Below the pieces are notes generated by a model that did not search any database, was not told the origin of the DNA, and worked only from the letters and a program-made list of their open reading frames with translations. From Candidatus Eiseniibacteriota bacterium (lineage in GTDB: Bacteria; Eisenbacteria; RBG-16-71-46), in contig JADJLL010000001.1 of assembly GCA_016710095.1 (NCBI GenBank), positions 271,032 through 335,031 of the forward strand: 64,000 nucleotides of DNA, read 5' to 3'. Of this stretch, positions 16,478 to 25,423 are shown piece by piece. Position 1 is the first letter of the stretch, and each line of letters starts with the position of its first letter. Position numbers and translations under genes: made by a program.

Positions 16478-17917
16478 ATGACCACTCTCCTTCACTGCGA
16501 GCCCTCGCGCATGAGTGCCGGCCGCGCGCCATTCCGAACGCTGCTCGTCGCCGCCGCGATCTCGATCGCGTGCGCGATGCCGGCGTTGCCCGCCCGGGCG
16601 CACGCACCGCAGGACGACGGCAGCGACCCGCACGTGCGCGCGTCCGCGCCGCGCTCACTCACGATCGAGCGCATCGAGTTCGCGGGACTCACGCGCACGC
16701 GCGTCGAAGTCGCCGAACGCGCGGCCGCGCTCACGCTGCCCGCCCCGGCGTCGGTCGACGGCATCGCCGCCGCCACCGCGCGCCTGCGTGCGAGCGGGCT
16801 CTTCCGCACGGTCGAGGCGCGTACGCGCCCCGGCAGCGAGCCCGGCGCGCTCGTGCTCGTGTTCGACGTGCAGGAGAACAAGCCGCACCTGCGCTTCGGC
16901 GTGGGCTACGAGGACTTCTCGAGCTGGTACCTGATGCCCGCGCAGCTGAACGCGGACAACCTCACCGGCCACGGTGGAGCGCTGCGCTTGAGCGCGCGCG
17001 TCGGCTACCGCGTCGCGGGCGTGGACCTCGCGCTGCGCAGCACGGCCGATCCCGTGGCGCGCGATTTCTGGGAAGTGCGCCTGCGCTCCGAGTCGCTCGA
17101 CCGCATCTACTACCTCGACAGCACCGAGACGCGCCATCACCTGCAGCTGGGCGGCGCCGACCTGCGCGTCGGCCGCGCGCTCGGGCGCACGCTCGCGATG
17201 GAGGCGTGGGTCGCCGCGGAAACGGCGCGCCCGGACTCGAACGCGACCGTGTACGAGGACCGCGCGTCGCTCGGCCGCGACAAGGGCGACGAAGTGCCGT
17301 ACGAGTCGCTGCCCGCCGCCTTGCAGCGCGACGTGCGCGAACGCGAGCAGGGCCGGCTCGGGCTCGCGCTCGTGCTCGACCGGCGCTCGGGGAGCGGCCT
17401 CGCGATGCACGGCGCGTGGGCGCGCGTGTCCGCCGAGGGCGCGTACTCGAAGCTCGGCGACTACGCGACGTGGCAGGCCGACGCGCGCGGCTACGCGGCG
17501 CTCTCGCCGCAAGTGCAGTTCGCCGCGCGGCTGCGCGCGGGCGCGGTGTCCGCCGAGGCGCCGTTCTACGAGCGCTTCTACGTCGGCGGGCTGTACACCG
17601 TGCGCGGCTATCCGAGCCAGTCGCTTTCGCCGCCGCAGGGCACGCTCAATCTCGGCGCGGCGTCGTTCGAGCTGCGCCACGTCTGGGTCGGCACCGCCGA
17701 GCAGCCGCGCGTCACGGCGATCGCGTTCCTCGACGGCGCGACGGGCTGGAACCGCGCCGCGCCGTCGACGCGCGACATCTCGTGGGGCGCGGGCGTCGGC
17801 CTGCGCGTGCGCGTGCCGTGGTTCGGGCAGATCGGGCTCGACGGCGCGCGGCCGCTCTCTCGCTCACCCGTGCCGGAGGCGTTCCACCTGAACGGCAGCC
17901 TCGGATGGGCGTTCTGA
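16478..17917 (+). CDS. BamA/TamA-family outer-membrane protein (short, single POTRA-like domain)
   Basis: 479 residues from ATG 16478; an ATG at 16511 (MSAGRAPFRTLLVAAAISIA) gives a cleaner signal peptide and is equally possible. After the signal comes one POTRA-like unit (about 60-130: LTIERIEFAGLTRTRVEVAE...LVLVFDVQENKPHLRFGVGY). An Omp85 barrel follows, with the loop-6 motif TVRGYPSQSL and a final strand ending in GWAF (aromatic C-terminus). It is much shorter than BamA (about 800 residues, five POTRAs), so an accessory Omp85 is likelier than the essential BamA. First gene of a tightly packed operon with a DUF4390-like gene and an NtrY/NtrX pair. Confidence 0.8.
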   Translation: MTTLLHCEPSRMSAGRAPFRTLLVAAAISIACAMPALPARAHAPQDDGSDPHVRASAPRSLTIERIEFAGLTRTRVEVAERAAALTLPAPASVDGIAAATARLRASGLFRTVEARTRPGSEPGALVLVFDVQENKPHLRFGVGYEDFSSWYLMPAQLNADNLTGHGGALRLSARVGYRVAGVDLALRSTADPVARDFWEVRLRSESLDRIYYLDSTETRHHLQLGGADLRVGRALGRTLAMEAWVAAETARPDSNATVYEDRASLGRDKGDEVPYESLPAALQRDVREREQGRLGLALVLDRRSGSGLAMHGAWARVSAEGAYSKLGDYATWQADARGYAALSPQVQFAARLRAGAVSAEAPFYERFYVGGLYTVRGYPSQSLSPPQGTLNLGAASFELRHVWVGTAEQPRVTAIAFLDGATGWNRAAPSTRDISWGAGVGLRVRVPWFGQIGLDGARPLSRSPVPEAFHLNGSLGWAF

Positions 17918-18605
17918 TCGTGCGCGCGAGCCAGGGACCCGGCCGCCGCGGTCGCAGCGCCGTCACGTTCGCGTGCGCCGTGGTGGCGTGCGCCGCGCTG
18001 CTCGCCGGCGCGGACGTCGCGCGCGCGCAGATGGACGTGCGCATCACCGCGGTCGAGCCCGCGCGCACCGACAGCACGCTCGAGTGCACCGTGCGCACGA
18101 GCGGGCTGCCCGACGCGCGCTCGCGCGAGACGCTCGCGAGCGGACTTCCGTCGTCGCTCACGCTCTCCGTCACGGTGCTCGACGCCGGCGGACGCGAGCG
18201 CGGCACCACGCTCGCCGAAGTGCGCATCGAGCCCGACCCGTGGGAGAGATCGTTCGTCGTGCGCACGCCGTTCGGGCGCCAGCGTGCGGCGAGCATGGAG
18301 GAGCTGGCGGCGATCCTGCGCACGATCGGGCCGCTGCCGCTGCCGCGCGCCACGGGATTCGACGCGCGCCGCCCGGCCGCGTGCGCGTGCGGCTCGCCGT
18401 GCACGCGGTCGCGCCGGCCGAGGCCGACCGCACGCACGCGTTGTTCGCCGGCGACGTGAGCGGCAACGGCGGCGAGCGGCGCGAAGTCTCGGCCGGGCTC
18501 GGCACGCTGCTGCGCTACTTCCTCGGGCGCTCGCCCGCCGAAGCCTGGCGCGCCGAGGGCGTCTCGGAATCCTTCGACCTGCGCGCGCCCGCGCGCCGGC
18601 GATGA
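17905..18605 (+). CDS. DUF4390-like exported protein, one frameshift at about 18375
   Basis: The ATG at 17905 overlaps the BamA-like stop; a GTG at 17920 is the alternative. A signal peptide (VVACAALLAGADVARA) is followed by one domain with strands such as MDVRITAVEPARTDSTLECTV and RSFVVRTPFG. As read, the frame turns to nonsense after GFDARRP and stops at 18459. The +1-related frame continues with sensible sequence (RVRLAVHAVAPAEADRTHALF...LGTLLRYFLG) to 18605. One base missing in a CCCGG(G)CC run near 18375 would restore about 233 residues. DUF4390 genes are typically adjacent to ntrY/ntrX, as here, which supports the assignment. Function unknown. Confidence 0.65.
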
Positions 18606-18615
18606 GCGCGCGGCC

Positions 18616-20073
18616 ATGAAACGACTCCGTCTCCAGTTGATCGCCGTGCTCGCGCTCGCGATCGTGCTGCCGCTCTGGCCCGCGGCGTTCGCGGCGCGCG
18701 AGTTGTTCGAGCGCAGCTTCGAGCCGCTGCTCACGTCCGGCCTCACCGAGAGCGCCGAGGCCGGGCTCGACGTCGTGCGCGCCGCGATGCAGGAGCACAA
18801 GTCGCGCTGGCTCGAAGCGCTCGAGCGCGGCGACGCGCGCGACACGCTCGACACGGCGCGGCGCGAACGCTGGCGGCTCGACGAGCGCCGTCCGCCCGAA
18901 AGCGGCACGGCCCTCGGCGCGCTCGTGCTGCTGCGCTCGCCCGAGGTCGTGACGGAGGACTCGTCGGCGGTGCTCGTGACGCAGGTGCGAAGCGCGGCGA
19001 GCGCGGATGCCGCGCCCGTGTGGCTCGTGCGCGCGCTGCCGGATTCGCTCGTGCGCCAGGCGGCGCGGCTCTCGCGCGGCGCGCAGCTGCTGCAGGCGCT
19101 GCGGCTCGAGCGCGACGCGCTCCACCGCAGCTTCCAGGCGACGTTCCTCGTCGTGTACCTCGCCATGGCGGCGTTCGTGCTCGGGCTCGGGCTGTGGCTC
19201 ACGTCGCGGCTCACGCGGCCGCTCGCGGATCTCGCCGAGGGCATCGACGCGATCGCGAGCGGCGACCTCGGCGCGCGGGTGCCCGAGCGTTCGGACGGCG
19301 AGATCGGGACGCTCGTGAAGCGGTTCAACGCAATGGCCGAGCGGCTGCAGACGCAGCAGGCCGAGCTCGGGCGGCTCGAGCGCCTGACCGCGTGGCGGCA
19401 GGCGGCGCGCTTCCTCGCGCACGAGATCAAGAACCCGCTCACGCCGATCCAGCTCGCGGCGCAGACCATGCGCGACGCGTGCCCGCCCGGCGACGAGCGC
19501 TACCTCGCGCTCGTGCGGGAGAGCGCGGCGATCATCGAGGAGGAAGTGCTCGGCATGCGCAATCTCGTGAGCGAGTTCTCCGAGTTCGCGCGCCTTCCCG
19601 AGATCCGCGCGTCGCGCCTGGACTCGGGCGAACTCGCGCGCGACCTCGCGACGCTCTACGGCCCGTCGCAGCTCGCGATCACCGCGGGCGGCGAAGGCGC
19701 GGGCGTCGAGCTGTGGGCCGATCGCGATCCGCTCAAGCGCGTGCTCGTGAACCTGATCGACAACGCCCTCGCCGCGCAGCGCTCGGCCGGCGTCGCGCAG
19801 CCGGTGGAGCTGTCGTTCGCGACGCTCGCCGCGGGCGGCGTGGGCGTGCGCGTGCGCGACCGCGGCACCGGCATTCCCGACTCGGACAAACGCCGCGTGT
19901 TCGAGCCCGACTACACGACCAAGTCCGACGGCATGGGGCTCGGTCTCGCCATCGTCGAACATCTCGTGCGGCATCACGGCGGCACGATCGCGGTTCACGA
20001 CGCGCCGGAGCGCGGCGCCGTCTTCGCGATCACGCTGCCCCAGGCACCCCTTTCCGGAGGCTCCGGCTCATGA
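18616..20073 (+). CDS. ntrY-like: NtrY-like membrane sensor histidine kinase
   Basis: 485 residues. An N-terminal membrane helix, a periplasmic sensor segment and a second helix (FLVVYLAMAAFVLGLGLWL) lead to a HAMP domain (TRPLADLAEGIDAIASGDLGARV). The HisKA phosphoacceptor is H269 in FLAHEIKNPLTPIQLAAQTM. ATPase boxes follow: NLIDNALA (N), DRGTGIP (G1) and GMGLGLAIVEHL (G2). The HEIKNPLTPI sequence is characteristic of the NtrY/NtrB-type group. It phosphorylates the sigma54 activator encoded next, whose ATG overlaps this stop (ATGA). The signal is unknown; the envelope operon suggests outer-membrane or periplasmic stress. Confidence 0.92.
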   Translation: MKRLRLQLIAVLALAIVLPLWPAAFAARELFERSFEPLLTSGLTESAEAGLDVVRAAMQEHKSRWLEALERGDARDTLDTARRERWRLDERRPPESGTALGALVLLRSPEVVTEDSSAVLVTQVRSAASADAAPVWLVRALPDSLVRQAARLSRGAQLLQALRLERDALHRSFQATFLVVYLAMAAFVLGLGLWLTSRLTRPLADLAEGIDAIASGDLGARVPERSDGEIGTLVKRFNAMAERLQTQQAELGRLERLTAWRQAARFLAHEIKNPLTPIQLAAQTMRDACPPGDERYLALVRESAAIIEEEVLGMRNLVSEFSEFARLPEIRASRLDSGELARDLATLYGPSQLAITAGGEGAGVELWADRDPLKRVLVNLIDNALAAQRSAGVAQPVELSFATLAAGGVGVRVRDRGTGIPDSDKRRVFEPDYTTKSDGMGLGLAIVEHLVRHHGGTIAVHDAPERGAVFAITLPQAPLSGGSGS

Positions 20074-21527
20074 GTTCCCGCGTGCTCGTCGTGGACGACG
20101 AAAAGAACATCCGCCGCATGCTCACGATCATCCTCGAGAGCGAAGGGCACAGCGTGCGCGAAGCCGGCACGGCGGAAGAGGCGCTGGCGATGCACGCCGA
20201 CGAGCCCGCGCAGGTCGTGATGCTCGACGTCGGCCTTCCCGGCATGGGCGGCATGGAGGCGCTGCAGAAGTTCCGCTCGGGCGAATCGCCGGCCGCGGTG
20301 CTCATGATCTCCGGGCACGCGACCGTCGCGACCGCGGTCGAGGCCACGCGCAGCGGCGCGTTCGACTTCCTCGAGAAGCCGCTGTCCAAGGACCGCGTCG
20401 TGCTGGCCGTGCGCAACGCGCTCGAAATGAGCACGCTCGGCGAGCAGCTGGGCGCGCATCGCGCCGCCGTGCGCCGTCATCACCAGATCGTGGGCGAGAG
20501 CGCGCCGATCCGCGCGCTGCTCGCGCAGGTCGCGAAAGTGGCGCCGACCGGCGCGACCGTGCTGCTCACGGGCGAGAGCGGCACGGGCAAGGAACTCTTC
20601 GCGCGCGCGCTGCACGACGGCAGCCCGCGCGCGCAGCGGCCGTTCGTGAAGGTGAACTGCGCCGCGATCCCCGAGGAGCTGATCGAGACCGAACTCTTCG
20701 GCTGTGTGAAGGGTGCGTACACCGGCGCCGACCGCAGCCGCGAGGGCAAGTTCCAGCAGGCCGACACGGGCACGATCTTCCTCGACGAGATCGGCGACAT
20801 GAGCCTGCGCGTGCAGGCGAAGGTGCTCCGCGCGCTGCAGGAGGGCGAGCTCGAGCGCGTCGGCGATTCGCGCGTGACCAAGGTGGACGTGCGCGTGCTC
20901 GCCGCGACGAACAAGTCGCTGCCGGCCGAGGTCGAGGCGGGACGCTTCCGCGAGGATCTCTTCTTCCGCCTGAGCGTCATTCCGCTCGAGGTGCCGCCGC
21001 TGCGCGAGCGCGCCTCCGACGTGCCCGCGCTCGCGGAGCACTTCCTGCGGCTGTGGTCGGCGGACAACGACCTTCCCGCACGCGCGCTCACGAGCGGCGC
21101 GACGGCGGCGCTCGCGGCGATGCCGTGGCGCGGCAACGTGCGCGAACTGCGCAACGTGATCGAGCGGCTCGCGATCCTCACCGAGGGCGCGGCGATCGGC
21201 GAGGACGCGGTGCGTTCGCTCGCCGCGCTGTCGGCGCTCGGGCGTGCGCCCGGAGCGACGGCCGCCGCGGCCGCGGCCGCTGCTGCCGCCCCGCGCGAGA
21301 GCGTGCTCGACGGCGTGCGCGCCGCGGGCGGACTGGTGGCGGCGCGCCGCGACTACGAGCGGCGCTGCATCGAGGCCGCGCTCGACGTGACCGGCGGCAA
21401 CGTGTCGCAGGCGGCGCAGATGCTCGAGATCGAACGCAGCAACCTGCACAAGAAGATGCAGGCCCTCGGGCTCGAAGCGCGCCCGCAGCGGCCCGGAACG
21501 TTCCCCAACGACGAGGAGGAAGCCTGA
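20070..21527 (+). CDS. ntrX-like: NtrC/NtrX-type sigma54-dependent response regulator
   Basis: 485 residues. Receiver domain with phosphoacceptor D53 (VVMLDVGLPGMGG), switch Ser in MISGHATV and K in FLEKPLS. AAA+ domain with Walker A GESGTGKE, the sigma54-contact loop as GAYTGA (Tyr in place of the usual Phe), Walker B TIFLDEIGDM and the arginine finger region FREDLFFRLSV. An Ala-rich linker precedes a C-terminal Fis-type HTH (CIEAALDVTGGNVSQAAQMLEI). It would activate sigma54 promoters once phosphorylated by the NtrY-like kinase. It overlaps the next gene by one base (TGATG). Confidence 0.93.
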   Translation: MSSRVLVVDDEKNIRRMLTIILESEGHSVREAGTAEEALAMHADEPAQVVMLDVGLPGMGGMEALQKFRSGESPAAVLMISGHATVATAVEATRSGAFDFLEKPLSKDRVVLAVRNALEMSTLGEQLGAHRAAVRRHHQIVGESAPIRALLAQVAKVAPTGATVLLTGESGTGKELFARALHDGSPRAQRPFVKVNCAAIPEELIETELFGCVKGAYTGADRSREGKFQQADTGTIFLDEIGDMSLRVQAKVLRALQEGELERVGDSRVTKVDVRVLAATNKSLPAEVEAGRFREDLFFRLSVIPLEVPPLRERASDVPALAEHFLRLWSADNDLPARALTSGATAALAAMPWRGNVRELRNVIERLAILTEGAAIGEDAVRSLAALSALGRAPGATAAAAAAAAAAPRESVLDGVRAAGGLVAARRDYERRCIEAALDVTGGNVSQAAQMLEIERSNLHKKMQALGLEARPQRPGTFPNDEEEA

Positions 21528-22171
21528 TGCGCATCGGCCCCCGGACTCTCACACCTTTCGCGCTCGCGGCCGTGCTGCTCGCCGGAGCGGCCGTGCCCGC
21601 GCGCGCGGACGAAGCCCCCGAGTGGGGACAGGAGCGCGGATTCTCGCTCGGCCTCAAGTACCTCGTGGACGGACTCGGCGCCGACGCGTCGCCCGATCCC
21701 GCGCAGCCGGCGATCGACGACATGGGCGCGGGCCTCGTGCTCTGTGGCGGCTACACGTTCACGCCGCGTTTCCACGTGCGGCTCACCGCGGGCTCCGCGC
21801 AGCACGGCACCGCCGTCGCGGGGCTCGAGGTCGAGCGCACGCTCGCGACGCTCGAAGCGCACTACCGCTTCGCGCCCGGGCGCCAGGTGTGCCCGTACGT
21901 CTTCGGCTCGCTCGGCGGCACCGAGGTGCGCGCGGACAAGGGCATCGATCACGTGAAGTTCAGCGGCGGCATGGCGGGCGTGGGCGCCGGCGTGCTCGTC
22001 GGGCTCACGCGTCACGTGGCCATGGACGTCACGGGACGCGTGGACGGCGTGAACTGGGACAAGGCCGAGTGGTCGCAGGACACGAGCGGCGGCACGGTGA
22101 AGTTCGAGGACCCGATCGAGGACTCCGGCGGCTCGGCGCGACTCGAGCTGGGATTCGTGTGGCAGTTCTGA
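21527..22171 (+). CDS. Small outer-membrane beta-barrel protein
   Basis: 214 residues. A signal peptide (LAAVLLAGAAVPARA) is followed by alternating strands typical of an eight-stranded OmpX/OmpW-like barrel (FSLGLKYLVDG, GLVLCGGYTFTPRFHVRLTAG, LEAHYRFAPG). It ends in LELGFVWQF, with the terminal Phe recognised by the Bam machinery. It is translationally coupled to the sigma54 activator gene, so it is probably part of the same envelope-response operon. A strong terminator follows. Confidence 0.72.
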   Translation: MRIGPRTLTPFALAAVLLAGAAVPARADEAPEWGQERGFSLGLKYLVDGLGADASPDPAQPAIDDMGAGLVLCGGYTFTPRFHVRLTAGSAQHGTAVAGLEVERTLATLEAHYRFAPGRQVCPYVFGSLGGTEVRADKGIDHVKFSGGMAGVGAGVLVGLTRHVAMDVTGRVDGVNWDKAEWSQDTSGGTVKFEDPIEDSGGSARLELGFVWQF

Positions 22172-22200
22172 TCGACCCGGCGGTGTGACGGAGCGAACGA

Positions 22201-22235
22201 AAGCGGCCCGGGAGAGCACTTCTCCCGGGCCGCTT
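22201..22235. terminator. Bidirectional hairpin terminator between convergent genes
   Basis: Perfect 15-bp stem AAGCGGCCCGGGAGA (22201-22215) with its complement (22221-22235), loop GCACT. It lies between the barrel gene (+, ends 22171) and a lipoprotein gene (-, ends 22253). Confidence 0.75.
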
Positions 22236-22252
22236 CGTGTGTGGCGCGTCGT

Positions 22253-23095
22253 TCAGTTGGGGCAGCTCGTGTTCTGCTGCGACGCGTCCCAGCAGGCGCG
22301 CAGGCCGTTGTTGTAGTCCGGCGCCGTCAGGCTGCCCGTGCCCGTCGTCTCGTTCCACACGATCGCCGAGTTCGTGCCCGCCGACTGGTCGTGCAGCGTG
22401 ACCGAGACCAGCGCGTCGGCGACGCGGTACTCGAGCGAGTCGTCCAGGTCCGGCGAGCTGCCGTCCACGTTGCGGAACGTGAGGCTGCGGTCGCGCTCGG
22501 CGCCGTTGTACCAGTCGATGCGCGCCACCGGCACGGCCGAGCCGTTGCGCAGGTCGTGGAAGAGCCAGAAGCCGCGGTCGTTCTGCAGCCGCGTCTCACC
22601 CGAGAACCAGAGGAAGTCGTTCATCGCGGGCACGGCCTGCGGATCGGTCGCGAGCATGCGCCACGTCACGATCGAGCCGTCGACGCGGGCGCGCAGCTTG
22701 AGCGACACGTTGTGGCCGCTGTCGGAGAACGCGTAGCTCCACGTGTACCAGCCGTCGTCGCCGAGCACGGGCTGCTGGCTGAGCGCGGCCTGCAGCGCGA
22801 GCACGGGAGCTTCGAACATGTCGGCGACCGTGAGGTTCAGGTACACCACGCGGACGACCGCGTTGATCCAGTTGCTGCGCTCGAGCGTGGCTTCGGCGCC
22901 GTTCGGATGCGCGGCGTAGGTCTGCGCGGCGCCGTGCGCGTCGAAGAAGCCGAAGTCGAAGTTCATGCTGGAGGCGGGCGGCACGGCGGGCGCGTTCACG
23001 GCGTTGGACACGGGAGCGGTCGGCTCCTTGCCGCAACCGGCGAGCATGGGAACGAACAGCGCGAGCAGGGCGAGTGTGGCGAGGTTCTTCTTCAT
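22253..23095 (-). CDS. Lipoprotein of unknown function
   Basis: 280 residues. The signal MKKNLATLALLALFVPMLAGC gives lipobox LAGC (C21), followed by a Pro/Ala linker. The mature part looks like one beta-rich domain with many Trp/Tyr/Asp residues (GDDGWYTWSYAFSDSGHNVSLKLRARV, FWLFHDLRNGS, LTFRNVDGSSPDLDD) and a C-terminal Cys pair (ACWDASQQNTSC). I do not recognise a family. It is monocistronic between a terminator and the FabF-like gene. Confidence 0.7.
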   Translation of the reverse strand: MKKNLATLALLALFVPMLAGCGKEPTAPVSNAVNAPAVPPASSMNFDFGFFDAHGAAQTYAAHPNGAEATLERSNWINAVVRVVYLNLTVADMFEAPVLALQAALSQQPVLGDDGWYTWSYAFSDSGHNVSLKLRARVDGSIVTWRMLATDPQAVPAMNDFLWFSGETRLQNDRGFWLFHDLRNGSAVPVARIDWYNGAERDRSLTFRNVDGSSPDLDDSLEYRVADALVSVTLHDQSAGTNSAIVWNETTGTGSLTAPDYNNGLRACWDASQQNTSCPN

Positions 23096-23319
23096 GACGA
23101 ACTCCCTTCACTGCGGGTGGAGGACCATCCGTTCGCGGCGGCGGCGGTGAGTCGTGTGCCGCGCCTTCGCAGGAGAGGTAGAGCAGGGCATGTGCCACGG
23201 CGCGCCGGACGAACGCTCCGTTGCGGCGCAACGGTTTGGCGGCGTGCGGGCCTCCGGCCGTGGCGAACCGGTGCGTGGTGCTTCTTCGCAGGTGTGTCGA
23301 TTCGGGAGGGCGGTGCGCC

Positions 23320-24558
23320 TCAGCCCCGGACGCGCCGGAACGCGAGCACGGCGTTGTGCCCGCCGAAGCCGAACGCGTTCGACAGCACGGCCTGGACGTC
23401 CGCCCTGCGGGCCCGGTGCGCGACGTAGTCGAGGTCGCACGCGGGGTCCGGAGCGTCGAGGTTGATCGTCGGATGCACGACGCCGTGCATGAGCGTGAGC
23501 ACGGACGCGACGGCTTCGATCGCCGCGGCGGCGCCGAGCGCGTGCCCGGTCATGGACTTGGTCGCGTGCACCATGAGCCGGTCCGCGTGCGCGCCGAACA
23601 CCTCGCGGATCGCGCGCGTCTCGAGCGGATCGTTGAGCGGCGTGGACGTGCCGTGCGCGTTGACGACGTCCACGTGCTCGGGCGCCATGCGCGCGTCCGC
23701 GAGCGCGGCGCGCATCGCGCGCACGGCGCCGCGCGAGGCCGGATCGGGCGCGGTCAGGTGGTGGCCGTCCGCGCTCGCTCCGTAGCCCGCGAGCTCGGCG
23801 AGCACGCGCGCGCCGCGCCGCGTCGCGTGCGCTTCGCTCTCGAGCACGAGCACGCCCGCGCCTTCGGCGATCACGAAGCCGTCGCGATCGGCCGCGAACG
23901 GCCGCGAGGCGCGCGCGGGCTCGTCGTTGCGCGTCGAGAGCGCGTGCAGCTGGCAGTAGCCGTCGACCGCGAACGGCGAGATCGTGGACTCCGTGGCGCC
24001 CGCGACCGCGACGTCGCACCGTCCGCTGCGCACGAGGTCGAACGCGGTGCCGATGCTCGTCGCGCCCGTGGCGCACGCGGACGAACAGGCGAAGTTGGGA
24101 CCCCGGCAGCCGGTCTCCATGGCGACAACACCGGCGGCGATGTCGGGAATGATCACCGGCACGGTGAGCGGCGCGAACTTGCCGGGGCCGCGCTCGAGGA
24201 ACACGGCGTGCTCTTCCTCGAGCACGTCGAAGCCGCCGACGCCGGTGCCGAGCACGACGGCGGCGTTTTCCCGCGCGTCACCCTCCGGCAGCGCCGCGTG
24301 CGCGAGCGCTTCGTTCGCGGCGGCGAGCGCGAGTTGCGTGAAGCGCGCGGTGCGCTTGACCACCTTGGCCGGCAGTAGCGCGCGCGCGTCGAAATCACGC
24401 ACTTCGCCCGCGATGCGGCTGCGCAGGGAAGAGGCGTCGAAGCGCGTGATGGGGGCGATGCCGGAGCGCCCGAGGCGCAGCGATTCCCAGAAGGCGGGAA
24501 CACCGAGGCCGTTCGAGGCGCAGACGCCGAGTCCGGTGACGAAGACGCGTGACGCCAT
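23320..24558 (-). CDS. fabF-like: Beta-ketoacyl-ACP synthase II (FabF-like KAS)
   Basis: 412 residues from the ATG at 24558, which has GAGGACC upstream; the ATG at 24570 would place that ribosome site inside the gene. The thiolase-fold catalytic triad is complete. The nucleophile is C162 in ACSSACATGA, and the two histidines are in VNAHGTSTPLND and KSMTGHALGAA. The C-terminal SNAFGFGGHNAVLAFRR is the usual KAS ending. It condenses malonyl-ACP with acyl-ACP in fatty-acid (or polyketide-like) elongation in the cytoplasm. No acpP, fabG or fabH is adjacent, so it may be an extra KAS copy. The 224-base gap to the lipoprotein gene contains no recognisable gene. Confidence 0.93.
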   Translation of the reverse strand: MASRVFVTGLGVCASNGLGVPAFWESLRLGRSGIAPITRFDASSLRSRIAGEVRDFDARALLPAKVVKRTARFTQLALAAANEALAHAALPEGDARENAAVVLGTGVGGFDVLEEEHAVFLERGPGKFAPLTVPVIIPDIAAGVVAMETGCRGPNFACSSACATGATSIGTAFDLVRSGRCDVAVAGATESTISPFAVDGYCQLHALSTRNDEPARASRPFAADRDGFVIAEGAGVLVLESEAHATRRGARVLAELAGYGASADGHHLTAPDPASRGAVRAMRAALADARMAPEHVDVVNAHGTSTPLNDPLETRAIREVFGAHADRLMVHATKSMTGHALGAAAAIEAVASVLTLMHGVVHPTINLDAPDPACDLDYVAHRARRADVQAVLSNAFGFGGHNAVLAFRRVRG

Positions 24559-24595
24559 GGCGGTCCTCATGCGGACGAGAAGGGGGAACGCACGA

Positions 24596-24621
24596 AAGGC
24601 GAGGGATCGCTCCCTCGCCTT
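24596..24621 (-). terminator. Hairpin terminator of the 175-residue barrel gene
   Basis: 11-bp stem AAGGCGAGGGA/TCCCTCGCCTT with loop TCGC. On the minus strand it is followed by TTTCG. It lies between the barrel gene stop (24666) and the FabF-like start. Confidence 0.6.
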
Positions 24622-24665
24622 CGCGCCGCGAGTCAGGCCGGGCCGGCAAGACTCGACACTGGGAC

Positions 24666-25193
24666 CTACTTGCCGCCGAAGTAGAAGTGGAAGCCGATGT
24701 TCGAGACGCCGAAGTCCTCGCTCGTCAGTTCCGTGTACTTCGTGCCGGCCTGATCCGGGTCCACGGACTTGAACAGCACGCCGTGCGCCGCCTGGATCGA
24801 GAAGCGGTCGGTGAAGAAGTACTCGACGCCGAACGTGCCGCTGATCCAGAACTGCGTGACCTTGTTGTCGGGGTCGGCCACGACCGGCTCGGGCGAGGAG
24901 GCGTAGGTCACGCCGGGGCGCACGAAGAACTTGGCGTTGCCCGACTCGGCCGCGACGAGCGGCAGGCCGGCGTCGAAGATGAAGCCCGACTGCGTGTCGC
25001 CGCCGTCCGGCGAGAGCGACGAGAAGCCGATGCCGACGTCACCGGCGACCTTGTCCGTGAACCACACGCGGCCACCGACCGGCGCTTCGGGACGGAAGTA
25101 GCCGAGGCCGTACTGGCCGGCGGCGGCGAAAGCGGGGGCCGCGGAGACCGCGACCAGAGCGAGCGCGAACAGCGCGTTCTTCTTGAAGGACAT
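24666..25193 (-). CDS. Small outer-membrane beta-barrel protein
   Basis: 175 residues from the ATG at 25193, preceded by AAGGAG. The signal peptide is MSFKKNALFALALVAVSAAPAFA. Strands of alternating polarity (YGLGYFRPEAPVGGRVWFTD, KFFVRPGVTYASS, FGVEYFFTDRFSIQAAHGV) end in NIGFHFYFGGK, the OmpX/OmpW-like pattern. No ligand can be assigned. The gene has its own upstream A/T-rich region and its own terminator. Confidence 0.72.
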   Translation of the reverse strand: MSFKKNALFALALVAVSAAPAFAAAGQYGLGYFRPEAPVGGRVWFTDKVAGDVGIGFSSLSPDGGDTQSGFIFDAGLPLVAAESGNAKFFVRPGVTYASSPEPVVADPDNKVTQFWISGTFGVEYFFTDRFSIQAAHGVLFKSVDPDQAGTKYTELTSEDFGVSNIGFHFYFGGK

Positions 25194-25294
25194 GCGAGCT
25201 CTCCTTGCTTGGGGGTGGCTTCGGGAGTCTGTGTTTCGTGCATCGGGCGGCTCCTGCCGCGCGTGGCCTCTGATGCGGGGACGCATGCGTGGAT

Positions 25295-25370
25295 TCACAC
25301 GGAGTCCATTTGAAGAATATTTGGAGCATTTCTGAAAGAATCCCTGAAGTCTTCCGGACGATTCGCCCGG
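25295..25370. promoter_or_regulatory. A/T-rich divergent promoter region
   Basis: A distinctly A/T-rich stretch (around 25308-25345) lies in the 230-base gap between two divergent genes: the barrel protein (-) and the FAD protein (+). It is the likely promoter region for one or both. No consensus -35/-10 pair could be fixed. Confidence 0.35.
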
Positions 25371-25423
25371 CGGAGCAGGACTCTCGACTGGCGGCGCATC
25401 GGGCATCGCGGCAAGATGCCGAC

